Shown: piece by piece, positions 45,756-55,050 of the stretch | How positions within the stretch are numbered: position 1 is the first letter of the stretch | Layout of the letters: each line of letters opens with the position of its first letter | Assembly: GCF_008629685.1 (NCBI RefSeq) | Contig: NZ_VWSF01000018.1 | Location: 62,001-126,000 of the forward strand | Direction of reading: 5' to 3' | DNA from: Adhaeribacter rhizoryzae | GTDB taxonomy: Bacteria; Bacteroidota; Bacteroidia; Cytophagales; Hymenobacteraceae | Length of the DNA: 64,000 nt | Position numbers and translations under genes: made by a program | The notes under the pieces: model-generated | Told to the model about the DNA's origin: nothing | What the model saw: only the letters and a program-made list of their open reading frames with translations | The model's database searches: none

Positions 45756-46860
45756 ACGTTTGACTATTTTCGCGGCAATACCGCTGAATATCGCCCATAG
45801 CTGCCAGATAACCTAAATTAAAAGCTTTTTCGAAGTTTTGGCAGGCCGCAGTTGTGCTGTCCATTTCTACCTGGGCTTTGCCTATCAGAAAAAATACCCG
45901 GGCATTTTTATTATCTTGTTTTAACAACTGCCGGTAATCCTGCAAAGCGGCGGTATTTTGTAAGGTAAGATAATAACTAAAACCCCGGTAATACAAGGCA
46001 TCTTTCTGCTTTGCAATATCAGGTATACCAACAGCCAGGAACTGGGTAAAATCTTTAATTGCTTCCGGAAATTTGTTTAGAAACCTGGCTCTGAGCATAC
46101 CCCGGTCGTAATAAGCTTCGGCAAAGTTGGTATTCAGGCGAATACTACTGGTTAAATCGGCTTCGGCACCATTGTAATTGCGCAACTGTTGGTAACATTG
46201 GCTACGGAGGTAATACATTTGAGCCGTTGTCTGCTCGGCGTTGGTTATGGTAGCATCTAAATCGGCCAAGGCCGCCGAGTAATCTTGCCGCACCTCCATG
46301 GCAATTTTAGCCCGTTTCATATACGCGGCGGCGTAAGAAGGCTTAAAATAAATAGCTTCGGTTAAATGGCTATGCGCCGAACTCCATCTTTCTTCTTCTA
46401 TTTCGGTAAGCGCTTTTTCGTAATTATCCAGGGCAGTAATATGGTCCATTATTAATTTCAGAATAAGAGAGAAAATAATAATGCCTCCAAATATAGCCCC
46501 CACAATATACCAGTCTTTTTTAATAAACTGCGATTTTGGAATAGGGCGATAATGGCGCTCAGAAACGGAAGAAGGACGACGCACCGGCCCCTGGTAGCGG
46601 TAATGCGGCTGGTGCGTAGCTTGCTGCCGGAGTTTTAATTGCAGTAAATATTGCAGCTTTAAATCGTAAGCGGCACGTTTTTGCGAATTAGATAAAACCT
46701 GGTAAGCCTCATTTACCTGCTTAAACTTTTCCTCAAAATACGTGTTTCCCTGGTGCTTATCCGGATGATATTGAATAGCCAGCTTTTTATAAGCCAGTTT
46801 AATCTCCCGAACAGTTGCCGAGGCCGGAACACCAAGAATATGATAGTAATTCAAATGCAA
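45733..46860 (-). CDS. J-domain membrane protein with TPR repeats
   Basis: 375 residues beginning with a DnaJ domain ([11 protein letters not shown] at about 33-35 in YHPDKHQG). A membrane helix (about 120-140) follows a basic linker, then four or more TPR units (about 150-365). The frame has no ATG before the J domain and an in-frame stop 33 bp upstream, so the start is a TTG at 46860 (or 46854). The layout suggests an Hsp70 recruiter at the inner membrane with TPRs on the other side or in the same compartment. The tail overlaps the asparaginase gene. Confidence 0.85.
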   Translation of the reverse strand: MHLNYYHILGVPASATVREIKLAYKKLAIQYHPDKHQGNTYFEEKFKQVNEAYQVLSNSQKRAAYDLKLQYLLQLKLRQQATHQPHYRYQGPVRRPSSVSERHYRPIPKSQFIKKDWYIVGAIFGGIIIFSLILKLIMDHITALDNYEKALTEIEEERWSSAHSHLTEAIYFKPSYAAAYMKRAKIAMEVRQDYSAALADLDATITNAEQTTAQMYYLRSQCYQQLRNYNGAEADLTSSIRLNTNFAEAYYDRGMLRARFLNKFPEAIKDFTQFLAVGIPDIAKQKDALYYRGFSYYLTLQNTAALQDYRQLLKQDNKNARVFFLIGKAQVEMDSTTAACQNFEKAFNLGYLAAMGDIQRYCRENSQTFSLPKSQ

Positions 46861-47055
46861 GTAAGTATAACCTGAAACTTTTAATTCTTATTAATTACGT
46901 AAAAATTCAGACCATCTGTTTTCTTTTTCGTAATACAATTTTTGAATATTATAGTATTTATCTAATATATTCAGTTACCCATAAACTTGTTTGTTTACGA
47001 ACCTGTAAAATATATTATAATGTTCCCGAATTTGTAAATAAAAGAAAATAAAACT

Positions 47056-47430
47056 ATGATGAACGAAGAAAAAAACTCACGAACGGATAGCATGATTGGC
47101 AACCTAATGGGTTATATAGATACGCGCATCGACCTGATAAAGCTCGAACTGCAAATGAAAATAAAAAGCAGCTTTATTGGGTTGCTGCATGCTGTTTTAT
47201 TAGGCGTTGCCGGATTAATGGCGCTCCTCTTTTTTAACATTTTCCTGGGCTTGTTATTGAACCATCTGCTCGACAGTAGTTTCTGGGGTTTTGGTATACT
47301 AACGCTGTTTTACATTATTTTATTTGTAATATTGATTTTAGGTGTAGATAAAAAAGTTTTCCAGGGCATTGCCGATAAAACCTTTGACAATACAATTTAT
47401 AAACACGATAAACGAAACGAGCCACTATGA
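47056..47430 (+). CDS. Phage-holin-family/YqjE-like small membrane protein
   Basis: 124 residues with an N-terminal amphipathic helix (IDTRIDLIKLELQMKIKS) and two membrane segments (about 38-60 and 70-92), the pattern of Phage_holin_3_6/YqjE proteins. Despite the name these are ordinary chromosomal membrane proteins and no phage genes are nearby. The stop overlaps the next gene as ATGA, so the two are translationally coupled. Confidence 0.85.
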   Translation: MMNEEKNSRTDSMIGNLMGYIDTRIDLIKLELQMKIKSSFIGLLHAVLLGVAGLMALLFFNIFLGLLLNHLLDSSFWGFGILTLFYIILFVILILGVDKKVFQGIADKTFDNTIYKHDKRNEPL

Positions 47431-48014
47431 GCGAACTGAACAACCCCTTGTTTGAAGATCAGAGAGAATTTTTAGAGAGACAAAAACAAGAATATAAGAA
47501 TGCTTTACTAAGCGATGTAACCGACCTGAAGCAGCAATCGCAGAAAATAGGTAAAACGGTGCTAATTGCCGGCGGCGCCTTGGCGGGTGTTTGGCTGGTA
47601 AGTACCATGTTTAGAGGTAAAAAAAAAAGCAGTAAACGCCTGAAAGCACGCCCGGCTCCGTTGTTGCTAAACGCACCCGAAAACCGCACCTCCGATGATG
47701 TAGTGCAACCGGACGGCAGCCTGAACTATACTGATGCCCTAAACCAGGCGCATGATTATACGGCAGGGCCGCAGGCAAACGCACAATCAACAACGGCTCG
47801 CGAACCATCGGCCGTTGAAAGTATTGCTACCGCCTTTTTCCAATCCGATATGGCGAAGGCGCTTTCGCAGCAGCTAACGGCGTTTTTACTGGTTTACCTT
47901 ACTAAAAAAGCCGAAGAATTCCTGCATGCGGATAAAAATACCGATATTGCGGTTTCGAATGAACCCGAAATCAGAGATATTGATTTTTCCTACCACGAAG
48001 AGGATGCCGTTTAG
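47427..48014 (+). CDS. Hypothetical membrane-associated protein, coupled to the YqjE-like gene
   Basis: 195 residues of no firm family. The charged coil at 10-40 is followed by a membrane segment (about 44-61, VLIAGGALAGVWLVSTMF) and a lysine-rich stop-transfer sequence GKKKSSKRLK. A low-complexity Ala/Pro/Asp region and a helix at about 135-160 follow. Such YtxH/DUF883-like partners often accompany YqjE-like proteins. It overlaps the upstream gene by 4 bp and the downstream pcrB by 11 bp. Confidence 0.75.
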   Translation: MSELNNPLFEDQREFLERQKQEYKNALLSDVTDLKQQSQKIGKTVLIAGGALAGVWLVSTMFRGKKKSSKRLKARPAPLLLNAPENRTSDDVVQPDGSLNYTDALNQAHDYTAGPQANAQSTTAREPSAVESIATAFFQSDMAKALSQQLTAFLLVYLTKKAEEFLHADKNTDIAVSNEPEIRDIDFSYHEEDAV

Positions 48015-48768
48015 TCTTTTAGAACAGAAACATACGCTTAAAAATACAACCGGACGAAAAGCTTTTGCCGTCCTTTTAGATCCAGACAACCTTGACGAAA
48101 ATGGTTGTCTGGATATAATTCAGCATTGCAATGCCCATGCTGTCGATTACATTTTGGTGGGGGGCAGCCTGGTAACGCAAACCAATCAAACTTCCTTAAT
48201 CCGGCTCATAAAAAAGAATACGGCTATTCCGGTAATATTATTTCCGAGCAGCAGCCTGCACATTGATACCCACGCCGATGGCATTCTGTTTCTCTCACTT
48301 ATTTCGGGCCGCAATCCCGAATTTTTAATTGGGCAACACGTTATTGCCGCGCCACTACTTAAAGCCAGTCAGCTTAAAATTATTCCTACGGGCTATATGA
48401 TCGTAGATTCGGGCCGGCAAACTACTGCTTCTTACATGAGCGGTACTACTCCCCTGCCTTACAATAAGCCCGCTATTGCCGCCAGTACCGCTTTAGCCGG
48501 CGAGCTATTGGGTTTACAAGTAATTTACCTCGATGCCGGTAGCGGTGCGCAATACCCGGTTACCCCCGAAATGATTGCCACTGTTAGGCAAACCATAAAT
48601 ATACCTTTAATAGTGGGCGGTGGCATAAATAACGTTCAAAAAGCGGCGGCTGCTTTAGCTGCCGGCGCCGACATTATTGTAGTAGGTAACCATATAGAAA
48701 GCGACCCGGTATTTATACGTAAAGTAGCCCAGCTAGTGCAGGAATATAATAATCAAATAGCAGTATAA
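48004..48768 (+). CDS. pcrB: Geranylgeranylglyceryl/heptaprenylglyceryl phosphate synthase
   Basis: 254 residues from the ATG at 48004, chosen because the frame upstream lies inside the preceding gene. TIM-barrel PcrB/GGGPS signatures are clear: AVLLDPDNLD, GGSLVT, LFPSS, YLDAGSGAQYPV, VGGGINN and GADIIVVGNHIE (phosphate site). It joins a polyprenyl diphosphate to sn-glycerol-1-phosphate by an ether bond, the archaeal-type lipid step. Bacteroidota enzymes form a separate bacterial group, and the role of the product there is not settled. It overlaps the upstream membrane-protein gene by 11 bp, suggesting one operon. Confidence 0.92.
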   Translation: MPFSLLEQKHTLKNTTGRKAFAVLLDPDNLDENGCLDIIQHCNAHAVDYILVGGSLVTQTNQTSLIRLIKKNTAIPVILFPSSSLHIDTHADGILFLSLISGRNPEFLIGQHVIAAPLLKASQLKIIPTGYMIVDSGRQTTASYMSGTTPLPYNKPAIAASTALAGELLGLQVIYLDAGSGAQYPVTPEMIATVRQTINIPLIVGGGINNVQKAAAALAAGADIIVVGNHIESDPVFIRKVAQLVQEYNNQIAV

Positions 48769-48957
48769 TTAGCTATTCTAATTCTTACACGTACGTATTA
48801 ATACAATATTAAAATTTCTATATATTTACTTTTTTTCACTGGCTAAATAAACCTGCTATTATAATAAAGTCCTAAATATATTTTTTTACTATTCTTTATT
48901 TTATTATATTTTTAGGCTGCAAAAAATAATTTTTATTTTTTTTAACGGCATAAAAGC

Positions 48958-48989
48958 AAAAAGCCCTGGCCAAATGGTCAGGGCTTTTT
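48958..48989. terminator. Intrinsic terminator between pcrB and the AraC gene
   Basis: AAAAAGCCCTGGCC (48958-48971) pairs with GGTCAGGGCTTTTT (48976-48989) with one mismatch and a 4-nt loop. It lies 20 bp from the 3' end of the minus-strand AraC gene and is symmetrical enough to serve both directions. Confidence 0.85.
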
Positions 48990-49009
48990 ATTAAAAAATT
49001 ACGTCTTTT

Positions 49010-49933
49010 CTATTCGTTCATTGCTGATTCCCGGCGTCTCATTTTACCGGCTGGTATCCCAAACATCATCTTAAACCGGCGGCAGAAGTAAGCGGTATCT
49101 TTGTAACCAACTTCTTTCCCAATTTCGCGGATGCTCTTTTTGGTGGTACGCAGCAGGAATACGGCCCGCTCCATGCGCTGATATTCGATATAATCCTGGG
49201 GATTAATACCGGTAAGCATTTTAAAATATTGCCCTACGTAGTCTTCTGAAACATTGGCAACATTAGATAATACTTTGTTTGATAAATCGCCGCCAATATT
49301 CTCTTTAATGTAATTAAACAGGTCTATGAGGCGAGGATCTTTAAAGTACGTGCTGTTGGTGGCTAACTGCTCCACAAACATTTTGTTACGTAAGATGTAG
49401 CGTACAATTTCTACTACAATATTTTCGGTGTAAATATTTATCAGGCGCTCTTTACCGGGCAAATCCTGCATGCTTTCCTCAATAACCTTAATAATTAGGT
49501 TAGCGAGTTTAGAATTTCCCGAAATTAAAAAGGCTGGAACATCCAGCGAGGCAAAGAAATTTACCGAATCAAACACTTTGGCTTCAAAGCTTACCAAACT
49601 ATGGCTGTCATCGGCATCGCCAATTAAGTCTAGTTCGTTGTTGCTTTTAAAGAATTTATCACGGTTGGTAATTAAATCGTCGTTCGAAATCGTTCGTCCA
49701 TCTAGTTCGCCGTAATAAACTTTTGTGCTGCGCCCGCCTGGTATAAAGAGCATTTCTCCTTCTTCAACTACTTGTTGTTCATCGCCGAAGGCAATCATGC
49801 CTTTATGCAGTAATATAAGATTGTTCCCTACATCATAAAAGTTACGCACCATAAATGGCTGTTGCAGAACTTGGTTCTTAGATTTGATATATCGTACGCC
49901 AAGCGACTCAATCACCTTATTGTAATCTTCCAT
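49010..49933 (-). CDS. AraC family transcriptional regulator
   Basis: 307 residues. The N-terminal half is a cupin-like sensing region (MIAFGDEQQVVEEGEMLFIPGG). The C-terminal half (about 205-300) is a two-helix-turn-helix AraC domain (SNKVLSNVANVSEDYVGQYF and SIREIGKEVGYKDTAYFCRRF). It is the only clear DNA-binding regulator in the window. AraC proteins often bind direct repeats about one helical turn apart, but nothing links it to the composite promoters 19-43 kb away. The signal it senses is unknown. Confidence 0.93.
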   Translation of the reverse strand: MEDYNKVIESLGVRYIKSKNQVLQQPFMVRNFYDVGNNLILLHKGMIAFGDEQQVVEEGEMLFIPGGRSTKVYYGELDGRTISNDDLITNRDKFFKSNNELDLIGDADDSHSLVSFEAKVFDSVNFFASLDVPAFLISGNSKLANLIIKVIEESMQDLPGKERLINIYTENIVVEIVRYILRNKMFVEQLATNSTYFKDPRLIDLFNYIKENIGGDLSNKVLSNVANVSEDYVGQYFKMLTGINPQDYIEYQRMERAVFLLRTTKKSIREIGKEVGYKDTAYFCRRFKMMFGIPAGKMRRRESAMNE

Positions 49934-50093
49934 GATGTTTTAAATTTAGTTTTTTTCCCTTAAAGTTATATTTTTCGATATAAAGGTACTAGTATTCTTT
50001 TAATAATTCAAATTATATTGAATAATTTTCACAATAACCGGCTCAACCCCATATTTATTGCATACCAAAATACTCCAACATCCCAAATTATTC

Positions 50094-51233
50094 TTATTTT
50101 AATAATTCTCTCGAAATTACTATTTTCTGAATTTCAGAAGTTCCCTCGTAAATTTGGGTTATTTTGGCATCGCGCATCAACCTTTCTACATGGTATTCTT
50201 TTACAAAACCGTAGCCGCCGTGTATCTGTACAGCTTCAATAGTAGTTTCCATAGCTACCCGCGAGGCAAAAAGCTTGGCCATAGCGCCAGACTTAGCATA
50301 ATCGCGGCCAGCATCTTTATCCGAAGCAGCCTGTAAGCACAGCAACCGGGCTGCATCAATATTGGTTGCCATATCGGCCAGTTTAAACTGAATTGCCTGA
50401 TGCTTAGCTATTTCCACGCCAAAAGACTTGCGTTGCCTGGCATAGTTAAGCGCCAATTCATAAGCTCCGGAAGCAATGCCTAAAGCCTGAGAAGCAATAC
50501 CAATCCGGCCGCCGTTTAAAACACTCATGGCAAATCTAAAACCAAAACCATCTTCACCTATCCGGTTTTCCTTGGGTACTTTTACATCTGTAAACAATAA
50601 CGAGTGGGTATCTGATCCGCGTATACCTAACTTGTTTTCTTTCGCGCCAACTTCAAAGCCCGGCATGGTGCGCTCTACAATTAACGCATTAATACCTTTA
50701 TGCCTAAGCTCCGGGTGCGTTTGGGCCATCACCAGGTAAACCGAAGCGGTGCTGCCGTTGGTAATCCAGTTTTTTGTGCCATTTAGTAAATAATAATCAC
50801 CTTTGTCTTCGGCGGTGGTGCGCTGCATCGTCGCATCTGAGCCGGCTTCGGGTTCCGATAAGCAAAAAGCACCTAATATTTCGCCGCTTGCCAACCGGGT
50901 TAAATATTTCTGTTTTTGTTCTTCGGTACCGTACTTTTCTAAACCCCAACACACCAACGAATTATTAACCGACATAACCACCGAAGCAGAAGCATCCACC
51001 TTAGATATTTCTTCCATAGCCAGTACATAAGAAACCGTATCCATGCCGCCGCCATTGTATTGCGGGTCTACCATCATGCCTAAAAACCCCAGCTCACCCA
51101 TTTTTTTTACTTGTTCTGCCGGAAATTTCTGGTGCTCGTCGCGTTCAATTACACCGGGTAGCAGTTCGGTCTGGGCAAAGTCGCGGGCGGCTTCCTGCAC
51201 CGCCAGATGTTCTTCGGTTAGTTCAAAATTCAT
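50094..51233 (-). CDS. Acyl-CoA dehydrogenase
   Basis: 379 residues, full-length. FAD/substrate segments CLSEPEAGSDA and NWITNG are present, as is the C-terminal signature IYEGTSEIQKIVISR with the catalytic Glu at about 363, in the position used by short- and medium-chain enzymes. It oxidises acyl-CoA to enoyl-CoA in beta-oxidation. It is separated from its neighbours by more than 150 bp on each side and is probably monocistronic. Chain-length specificity is not certain. Confidence 0.95.
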   Translation of the reverse strand: MNFELTEEHLAVQEAARDFAQTELLPGVIERDEHQKFPAEQVKKMGELGFLGMMVDPQYNGGGMDTVSYVLAMEEISKVDASASVVMSVNNSLVCWGLEKYGTEEQKQKYLTRLASGEILGAFCLSEPEAGSDATMQRTTAEDKGDYYLLNGTKNWITNGSTASVYLVMAQTHPELRHKGINALIVERTMPGFEVGAKENKLGIRGSDTHSLLFTDVKVPKENRIGEDGFGFRFAMSVLNGGRIGIASQALGIASGAYELALNYARQRKSFGVEIAKHQAIQFKLADMATNIDAARLLCLQAASDKDAGRDYAKSGAMAKLFASRVAMETTIEAVQIHGGYGFVKEYHVERLMRDAKITQIYEGTSEIQKIVISRELLK

Positions 51234-51351
51234 ATAGGGCTGTTATTTTGGTGGATATATAGTTATAACTTGAAATTTATTAAAGTAAAAATTAGTATGC
51301 AAGCATACCATTATTAACGCTTTAGATTCTTTTAAAGTACGATATATTCTT

Positions 51352-51392
51352 AAAAAAAACGCTGCACCCGATTTTATTCAGATGCAGCGTTT
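51352..51392 (-). terminator. Intrinsic terminator of the panC operon
   Basis: On the minus strand AAACGCTGCA (51392-51383) pairs with TGCAGCGTTT (51366-51357), followed by a run of T through 51352. It lies 30 bp beyond the metallopeptidase stop. Confidence 0.8.
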
Positions 51393-51422
51393 ATTAAGCT
51401 TTTATTTTTCTGATACTGTTAC

Positions 51423-52109
51423 TTAGTCGCGACGGCCGCCGCCCAGCAATAATGATGCATAATAGAGTAAAGAAGCCAATGAACCAAGCGCGGCTACTAC
51501 ATACGTCATGGCAGCCCATTTAAGCGAATCTTTCGCCATGGCGTGTTCCTGCGTAGTTACAATACCGCGGGTATCCATCCAAACTAGAGCCCGACGGCTG
51601 GCATCAAACTCAACCGGCAAAGTAATAAAACTAAACAAGGTAGTTAAGGCAAATAATGCCACACCTACGGCCAACGGTATTAGCGTAGTTTGAATCATTA
51701 AAATACCGATTAACAGAATCCACTGCATGTACCGCGACGTTACACTCAGGGCTGGCACCATGGCCGACCGGAATTTAAGCATACTGTAAGCCGTAGCGTG
51801 CTGCACGGCGTGTCCGCACTCGTGGGCCGCTACCGCGGCTGCGGCAGCACTCCGTGAGGCATACACGCCTTCGCTCAGGTTTACCGTTTTGTTAGTCGGG
51901 TCGTAGTGGTCAGTCAGCATACCTTCGGTAGAAATAACCCGCACGTCGGTAATATTATTATCGGCCAGCATCATTTCGGCCACTTCTCTTCCGCTTAAAC
52001 CAGAGCGCAAGCCTATTTCTGAATATTTTTTAAATTTACTTTTTAGCGTCCAACTCACCGCCATGCTCGCCAGCATGAAGAGGATCATTATTATATATAT
52101 ACCAGCCAT
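51423..52109 (-). CDS. Zinc metallopeptidase, YugP/DUF2268-like membrane family
   Basis: 228 residues with a membrane helix at 1-20 and two to three more after residue 120. The zinc motif HECGH (96-100, AAHECGHAVQHA) and the upstream VNLSEGVYASRS are the hallmarks of the YugP-type neutral zinc metallopeptidases. The substrate is unknown. It is the last gene of the operon starting at panC, 6 bp after rfaE2, and is followed by a clear terminator. Confidence 0.9.
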   Translation of the reverse strand: MAGIYIIMILFMLASMAVSWTLKSKFKKYSEIGLRSGLSGREVAEMMLADNNITDVRVISTEGMLTDHYDPTNKTVNLSEGVYASRSAAAAAVAAHECGHAVQHATAYSMLKFRSAMVPALSVTSRYMQWILLIGILMIQTTLIPLAVGVALFALTTLFSFITLPVEFDASRRALVWMDTRGIVTTQEHAMAKDSLKWAAMTYVVAALGSLASLLYYASLLLGGGRRD

Positions 52110-52115
52110 TTTCTT

Positions 52116-52604
52116 TTATCCTTTTAATTGTTGTTTTATTTTATCTACTATCCCTGATGTTGAATACCCTTTTACGAGCGCAATGGTTTTAACTTCGCCG
52201 CTATTATTTAAAACGATGTCGTGCCCTACAATATTTTCGATGGCGTAATCGTCGCCTTTAACTAAAATATTGGGCATTACTGCTTTAATCAGTTCGTAAG
52301 GTGTTTCTTCATCAAATAGTACTACGGCATCAATAAACAATAAGGATGCCATAATGCGGGCCCGTGACATTTCGTCTTGTAAAGGCCGGCTTGGCCCCTT
52401 TAAACGACTTACCGAAGCATCGGTATTAACCCCAACTAACAATTTGTCACCTAAGGCTTTTGCTTTCTCCAGGTAATCTACGTGACCCAGGTGCAATAAA
52501 TCGAAGCAACCGTTTGTGAAAACGATGCGCAAGCCTTGGGCTTTCCAATCGGCTACCTGTTGTAGCAGTTCAGAGCGGGTAAATATTTTATCCGTGGATA
52601 TCAT
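52116..52604 (-). CDS. rfaE2: D-glycero-beta-D-manno-heptose 1-phosphate adenylyltransferase
   Basis: 162 residues of the nucleotidyltransferase fold: FTNGCFDLLHLGHVDYL carries the HxGH motif, KGPSRPLQ and VKGDDYAIENIVG complete the site. It makes ADP-heptose from heptose-1-phosphate for LPS core synthesis. It is the stand-alone adenylyltransferase; the kinase half (RfaE1) is elsewhere. It overlaps the upstream flippase-like gene by 17 bp. Confidence 0.93.
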   Translation of the reverse strand: MISTDKIFTRSELLQQVADWKAQGLRIVFTNGCFDLLHLGHVDYLEKAKALGDKLLVGVNTDASVSRLKGPSRPLQDEMSRARIMASLLFIDAVVLFDEETPYELIKAVMPNILVKGDDYAIENIVGHDIVLNNSGEVKTIALVKGYSTSGIVDKIKQQLKG

Positions 52605-53640
52605 GGGACGGGGTAGCCATATTTATAACCGGACCAGGCGTATTTTTCTTCGACAAACTTATAATAAAACTGATACCGCCGAGTAAAACCACCATTAAGG
52701 TTTGAGAGGTATGATTAATCAGCGCAAAGGCCATTCCGGCTTCCTTGGCTACGCCGTACAAAAGCAACGTATTGGTAACCATCATGTGAAATACGCCAAT
52801 ACCACCCTGCACCGGCACACTCATGCCTAAGCTACCAATTACCAATACGGCAAAAGCTGCCATGGGGCTTAACCCAGCCGTAGCCGGCAAAGCAAAAAAC
52901 GACAAGTACCCCATCAGGTAATAAGTAAGCCAAACAAATAAAGTGTGGGCGATAAAAACCGGTTTGTTATCTAACTTGGCAATGCTAAATATTCCGTTCA
53001 GAAAACCTCTTACCAGCGCTTCTACTTTCAGGTAAAATTTGTTTTGCCGCAGGCTGTTCAGGAAAAATACCAGTGTAATTATTAGAGCTAATCCTCCTAC
53101 CACAAACAATCCTATTACCACATAAATTAGCGTACTATTTTGCTGCACAGAGTTATAGCGGTCGGTAAGTAAACCCAGAAAATACGTGTGTAAGCGGTCG
53201 AACTCCACCAGAAAGGCAATCCCCATGAGCGATAAAAGCATTACCATATCTATTAACCGCTCGGTAATTACCGTACCAAAGGAAGCCTGAATCGGAATAT
53301 TGCTGCTTTTTTTAAGAATCGAACACCGGAATACTTCGCCCATGCGGGGCAAAACCAAATTGGCCAGGTACCCGATCATCATGGCATGATAGGTATTGGT
53401 AAAAGTTACTTTGGGGTTTATTGGCTGTAGCTGCATTTTCCAGCGGTAAGCCCGGCTCAGAAAACCCGAAAGCGCAATTGACAGCGATAATCCCAGCCAG
53501 TAAAAATTAGTTTGATATAGTTGGGCCCGGAGCAGCTCGAAGTTTATACCTTTTAAGGCATACCACATTAAAAACACCGACAGGCCTAAAACCACTACAT
53601 ACTTAACAATATCCAGCAGTTTTTTTAGGAGTGGGCTCAT
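52588..53640 (-). CDS. Lysylphosphatidylglycerol synthase TM-region/UPF0104 flippase-like protein
   Basis: 350 residues with about eight membrane helices and the family segments [32 protein letters not shown] and [13 protein letters not shown]. It lacks the soluble aminoacyl-transferase domain of MprF, so it is the membrane half only, possibly a lipid flippase. It overlaps panD by 4 bp (ATGA) and rfaE2 by 17 bp. The order panC, panD, this gene appears repeatedly in Bacteroidota. Confidence 0.88.
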   Translation of the reverse strand: MSPLLKKLLDIVKYVVVLGLSVFLMWYALKGINFELLRAQLYQTNFYWLGLSLSIALSGFLSRAYRWKMQLQPINPKVTFTNTYHAMMIGYLANLVLPRMGEVFRCSILKKSSNIPIQASFGTVITERLIDMVMLLSLMGIAFLVEFDRLHTYFLGLLTDRYNSVQQNSTLIYVVIGLFVVGGLALIITLVFFLNSLRQNKFYLKVEALVRGFLNGIFSIAKLDNKPVFIAHTLFVWLTYYLMGYLSFFALPATAGLSPMAAFAVLVIGSLGMSVPVQGGIGVFHMMVTNTLLLYGVAKEAGMAFALINHTSQTLMVVLLGGISFIISLSKKNTPGPVINMATPSHDIHG

Positions 53641-53984
53641 ACTAATCGGTTATGCTGGTCCGGAAAAACCAAAGTTGGTTGGTGTTCTTTGGCTTTACTG
53701 AATTCTATCTGGCAATAAGAGAATATAATTACCACATCGCCTACCTGTACTTTACGCGCCGCCGGCCCGTTCAGGCAAATGGTACCGGTACCGCGTTCAC
53801 CTTTTATGATGTACGTTTCAAAGCGCTCGCCATTATTTATATTTACGATGGTAACTTTTTCATTTTCTACCATATTAGCGGCATCAATCAGGTCTTCGTC
53901 AATGGTTACGCTTCCCACATAATGCAGCTCCGCCTGTGTAACTTTTACACGGTGTATTTTGGATTTTAAAACCTCAATTAACAT
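53637..53984 (-). CDS. panD: Aspartate 1-decarboxylase proenzyme
   Basis: 115 residues. The self-cleavage site Gly24-Ser25 lies in [10 protein letters not shown], producing the pyruvoyl group on Ser25, and Lys9 is present. It converts L-aspartate to beta-alanine for pantothenate. It sits 86 bp after panC, which uses that beta-alanine, and overlaps the next gene by 4 bp. Confidence 0.96.
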   Translation of the reverse strand: MLIEVLKSKIHRVKVTQAELHYVGSVTIDEDLIDAANMVENEKVTIVNINNGERFETYIIKGERGTGTICLNGPAARKVQVGDVVIIFSYCQIEFSKAKEHQPTLVFPDQHNRLV

Positions 53985-54070
53985 GTGTTTATCTTAAATA
54001 AAATACAAAGGTAGGTAATTTTAGATAAGATTACGCGGGCTTTGCGGTGGCTGGTTAAAGCAATAATCTG

Positions 54071-54916
54071 TTAGCCGGCAATTACCAGATTATCAATCAG
54101 GCGAACTTCGCCCACGTAGGCAGCAATGCACAAGGCCGTATTCCGTTTGCTTTGTAAGTTACTAACCGGTTGTAATGTAAGGGCATCGGCAATCTCAAAA
54201 TATTCGAGCCGGATGGGTTCGTATTGTGCTAAATAATTAATAACGGCTGTTTTTACTTCCGGTACTGATTGATGCGGCAAGGTTTGTGCGGCTAATTGCA
54301 GCGCTTTGTATAAATGGGTAGCTACCTCGCGTTCATCCGGGGCCAACCGCCGGTTCCGCGACGACATGGCTAATCCATCGGGTTCCCGTACAATGGGATG
54401 GCACACCAGTTCCAAGTCAAAACTTAAGTCAGTTACCAGCCGGTTAATAATGGCAAACTGCTGCAAATCTTTCTGGCCAAAATATGCTTTGTGCGGCTTA
54501 ATTAAGTGAAACAACTTACTTACAACGGCTGCTACGCCCGTAAAGTGGCCTGGCCTAAATTGCCCTTCCATTACCGTTTCCAAAGCGCCAAAGTCAAACT
54601 TTAACTGCAAGGCTTCGGTGTACATTTCGGCTACTGCCGGGGCAAATAATACCTGGCAATTATTTTCCTTTAATAATTGAGCATCAGCTTCCAGCAACCG
54701 GGGGTATAACTTAAAATCTTCGGCATTGTTAAACTGCGTGGGGTTCACAAAAATACTGCAAACGGCAACACTGTTTTCTTGGGCGGCCGTACGCAATAAT
54801 TGCAAGTGGCCTTCGTGCAAAGCGCCCATGGTAGGCACCAATCCAATGGTTTTACCGGAACTACGAATTTGTTCGGTTTGTTGTTTTATAGCAGCCGCAG
54901 AAGAAATAATTTGCAT
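54071..54916 (-). CDS. panC: Pantoate--beta-alanine ligase
   Basis: 281 residues, full-length. PTMGALHEGHLQLL carries the HxGH motif, and NPTQFN, FGQKDLQQFAI and MSSRNRRL are family segments. It condenses pantoate and beta-alanine with ATP to pantothenate in the cytoplasm. It is the first gene of the minus-strand operon panC-panD-flippase-rfaE2-metallopeptidase and is divergent from the starch-synthase-like gene 134 bp away. Confidence 0.97.
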   Translation of the reverse strand: MQIISSAAAIKQQTEQIRSSGKTIGLVPTMGALHEGHLQLLRTAAQENSVAVCSIFVNPTQFNNAEDFKLYPRLLEADAQLLKENNCQVLFAPAVAEMYTEALQLKFDFGALETVMEGQFRPGHFTGVAAVVSKLFHLIKPHKAYFGQKDLQQFAIINRLVTDLSFDLELVCHPIVREPDGLAMSSRNRRLAPDEREVATHLYKALQLAAQTLPHQSVPEVKTAVINYLAQYEPIRLEYFEIADALTLQPVSNLQSKRNTALCIAAYVGEVRLIDNLVIAG

Positions 54917-54974
54917 GTAAATGGTTTAAAATTAAATATTAAAACGGCGTAAAGGTATATTTCACCGAATAAAA

Positions 54975-55005
54975 TTGAAAGTTTGATAAAAAATATGTAA
55001 TTTTG
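54975..55005 (+). promoter_or_regulatory. Bacteroidota-type promoter of the GT5-like gene
   Basis: TTG (54975-54977), 20 bp, then TAATTTTG (54998-55005), an exact TAnnTTTG -7 element. It is 45 bp before the start codon at 55051. Confidence 0.65.
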
Positions 55006-55050
55006 TGCTGCCGAATTTTGTGCCTTATCTAACCCTTACTTTTCAAGTCT

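Noticed and set aside
47056-47430. Phage holin annotation suggesting a prophage
   Set aside because: No phage structural, integrase or lysis genes are nearby; the protein is a YqjE-like chromosomal membrane protein.
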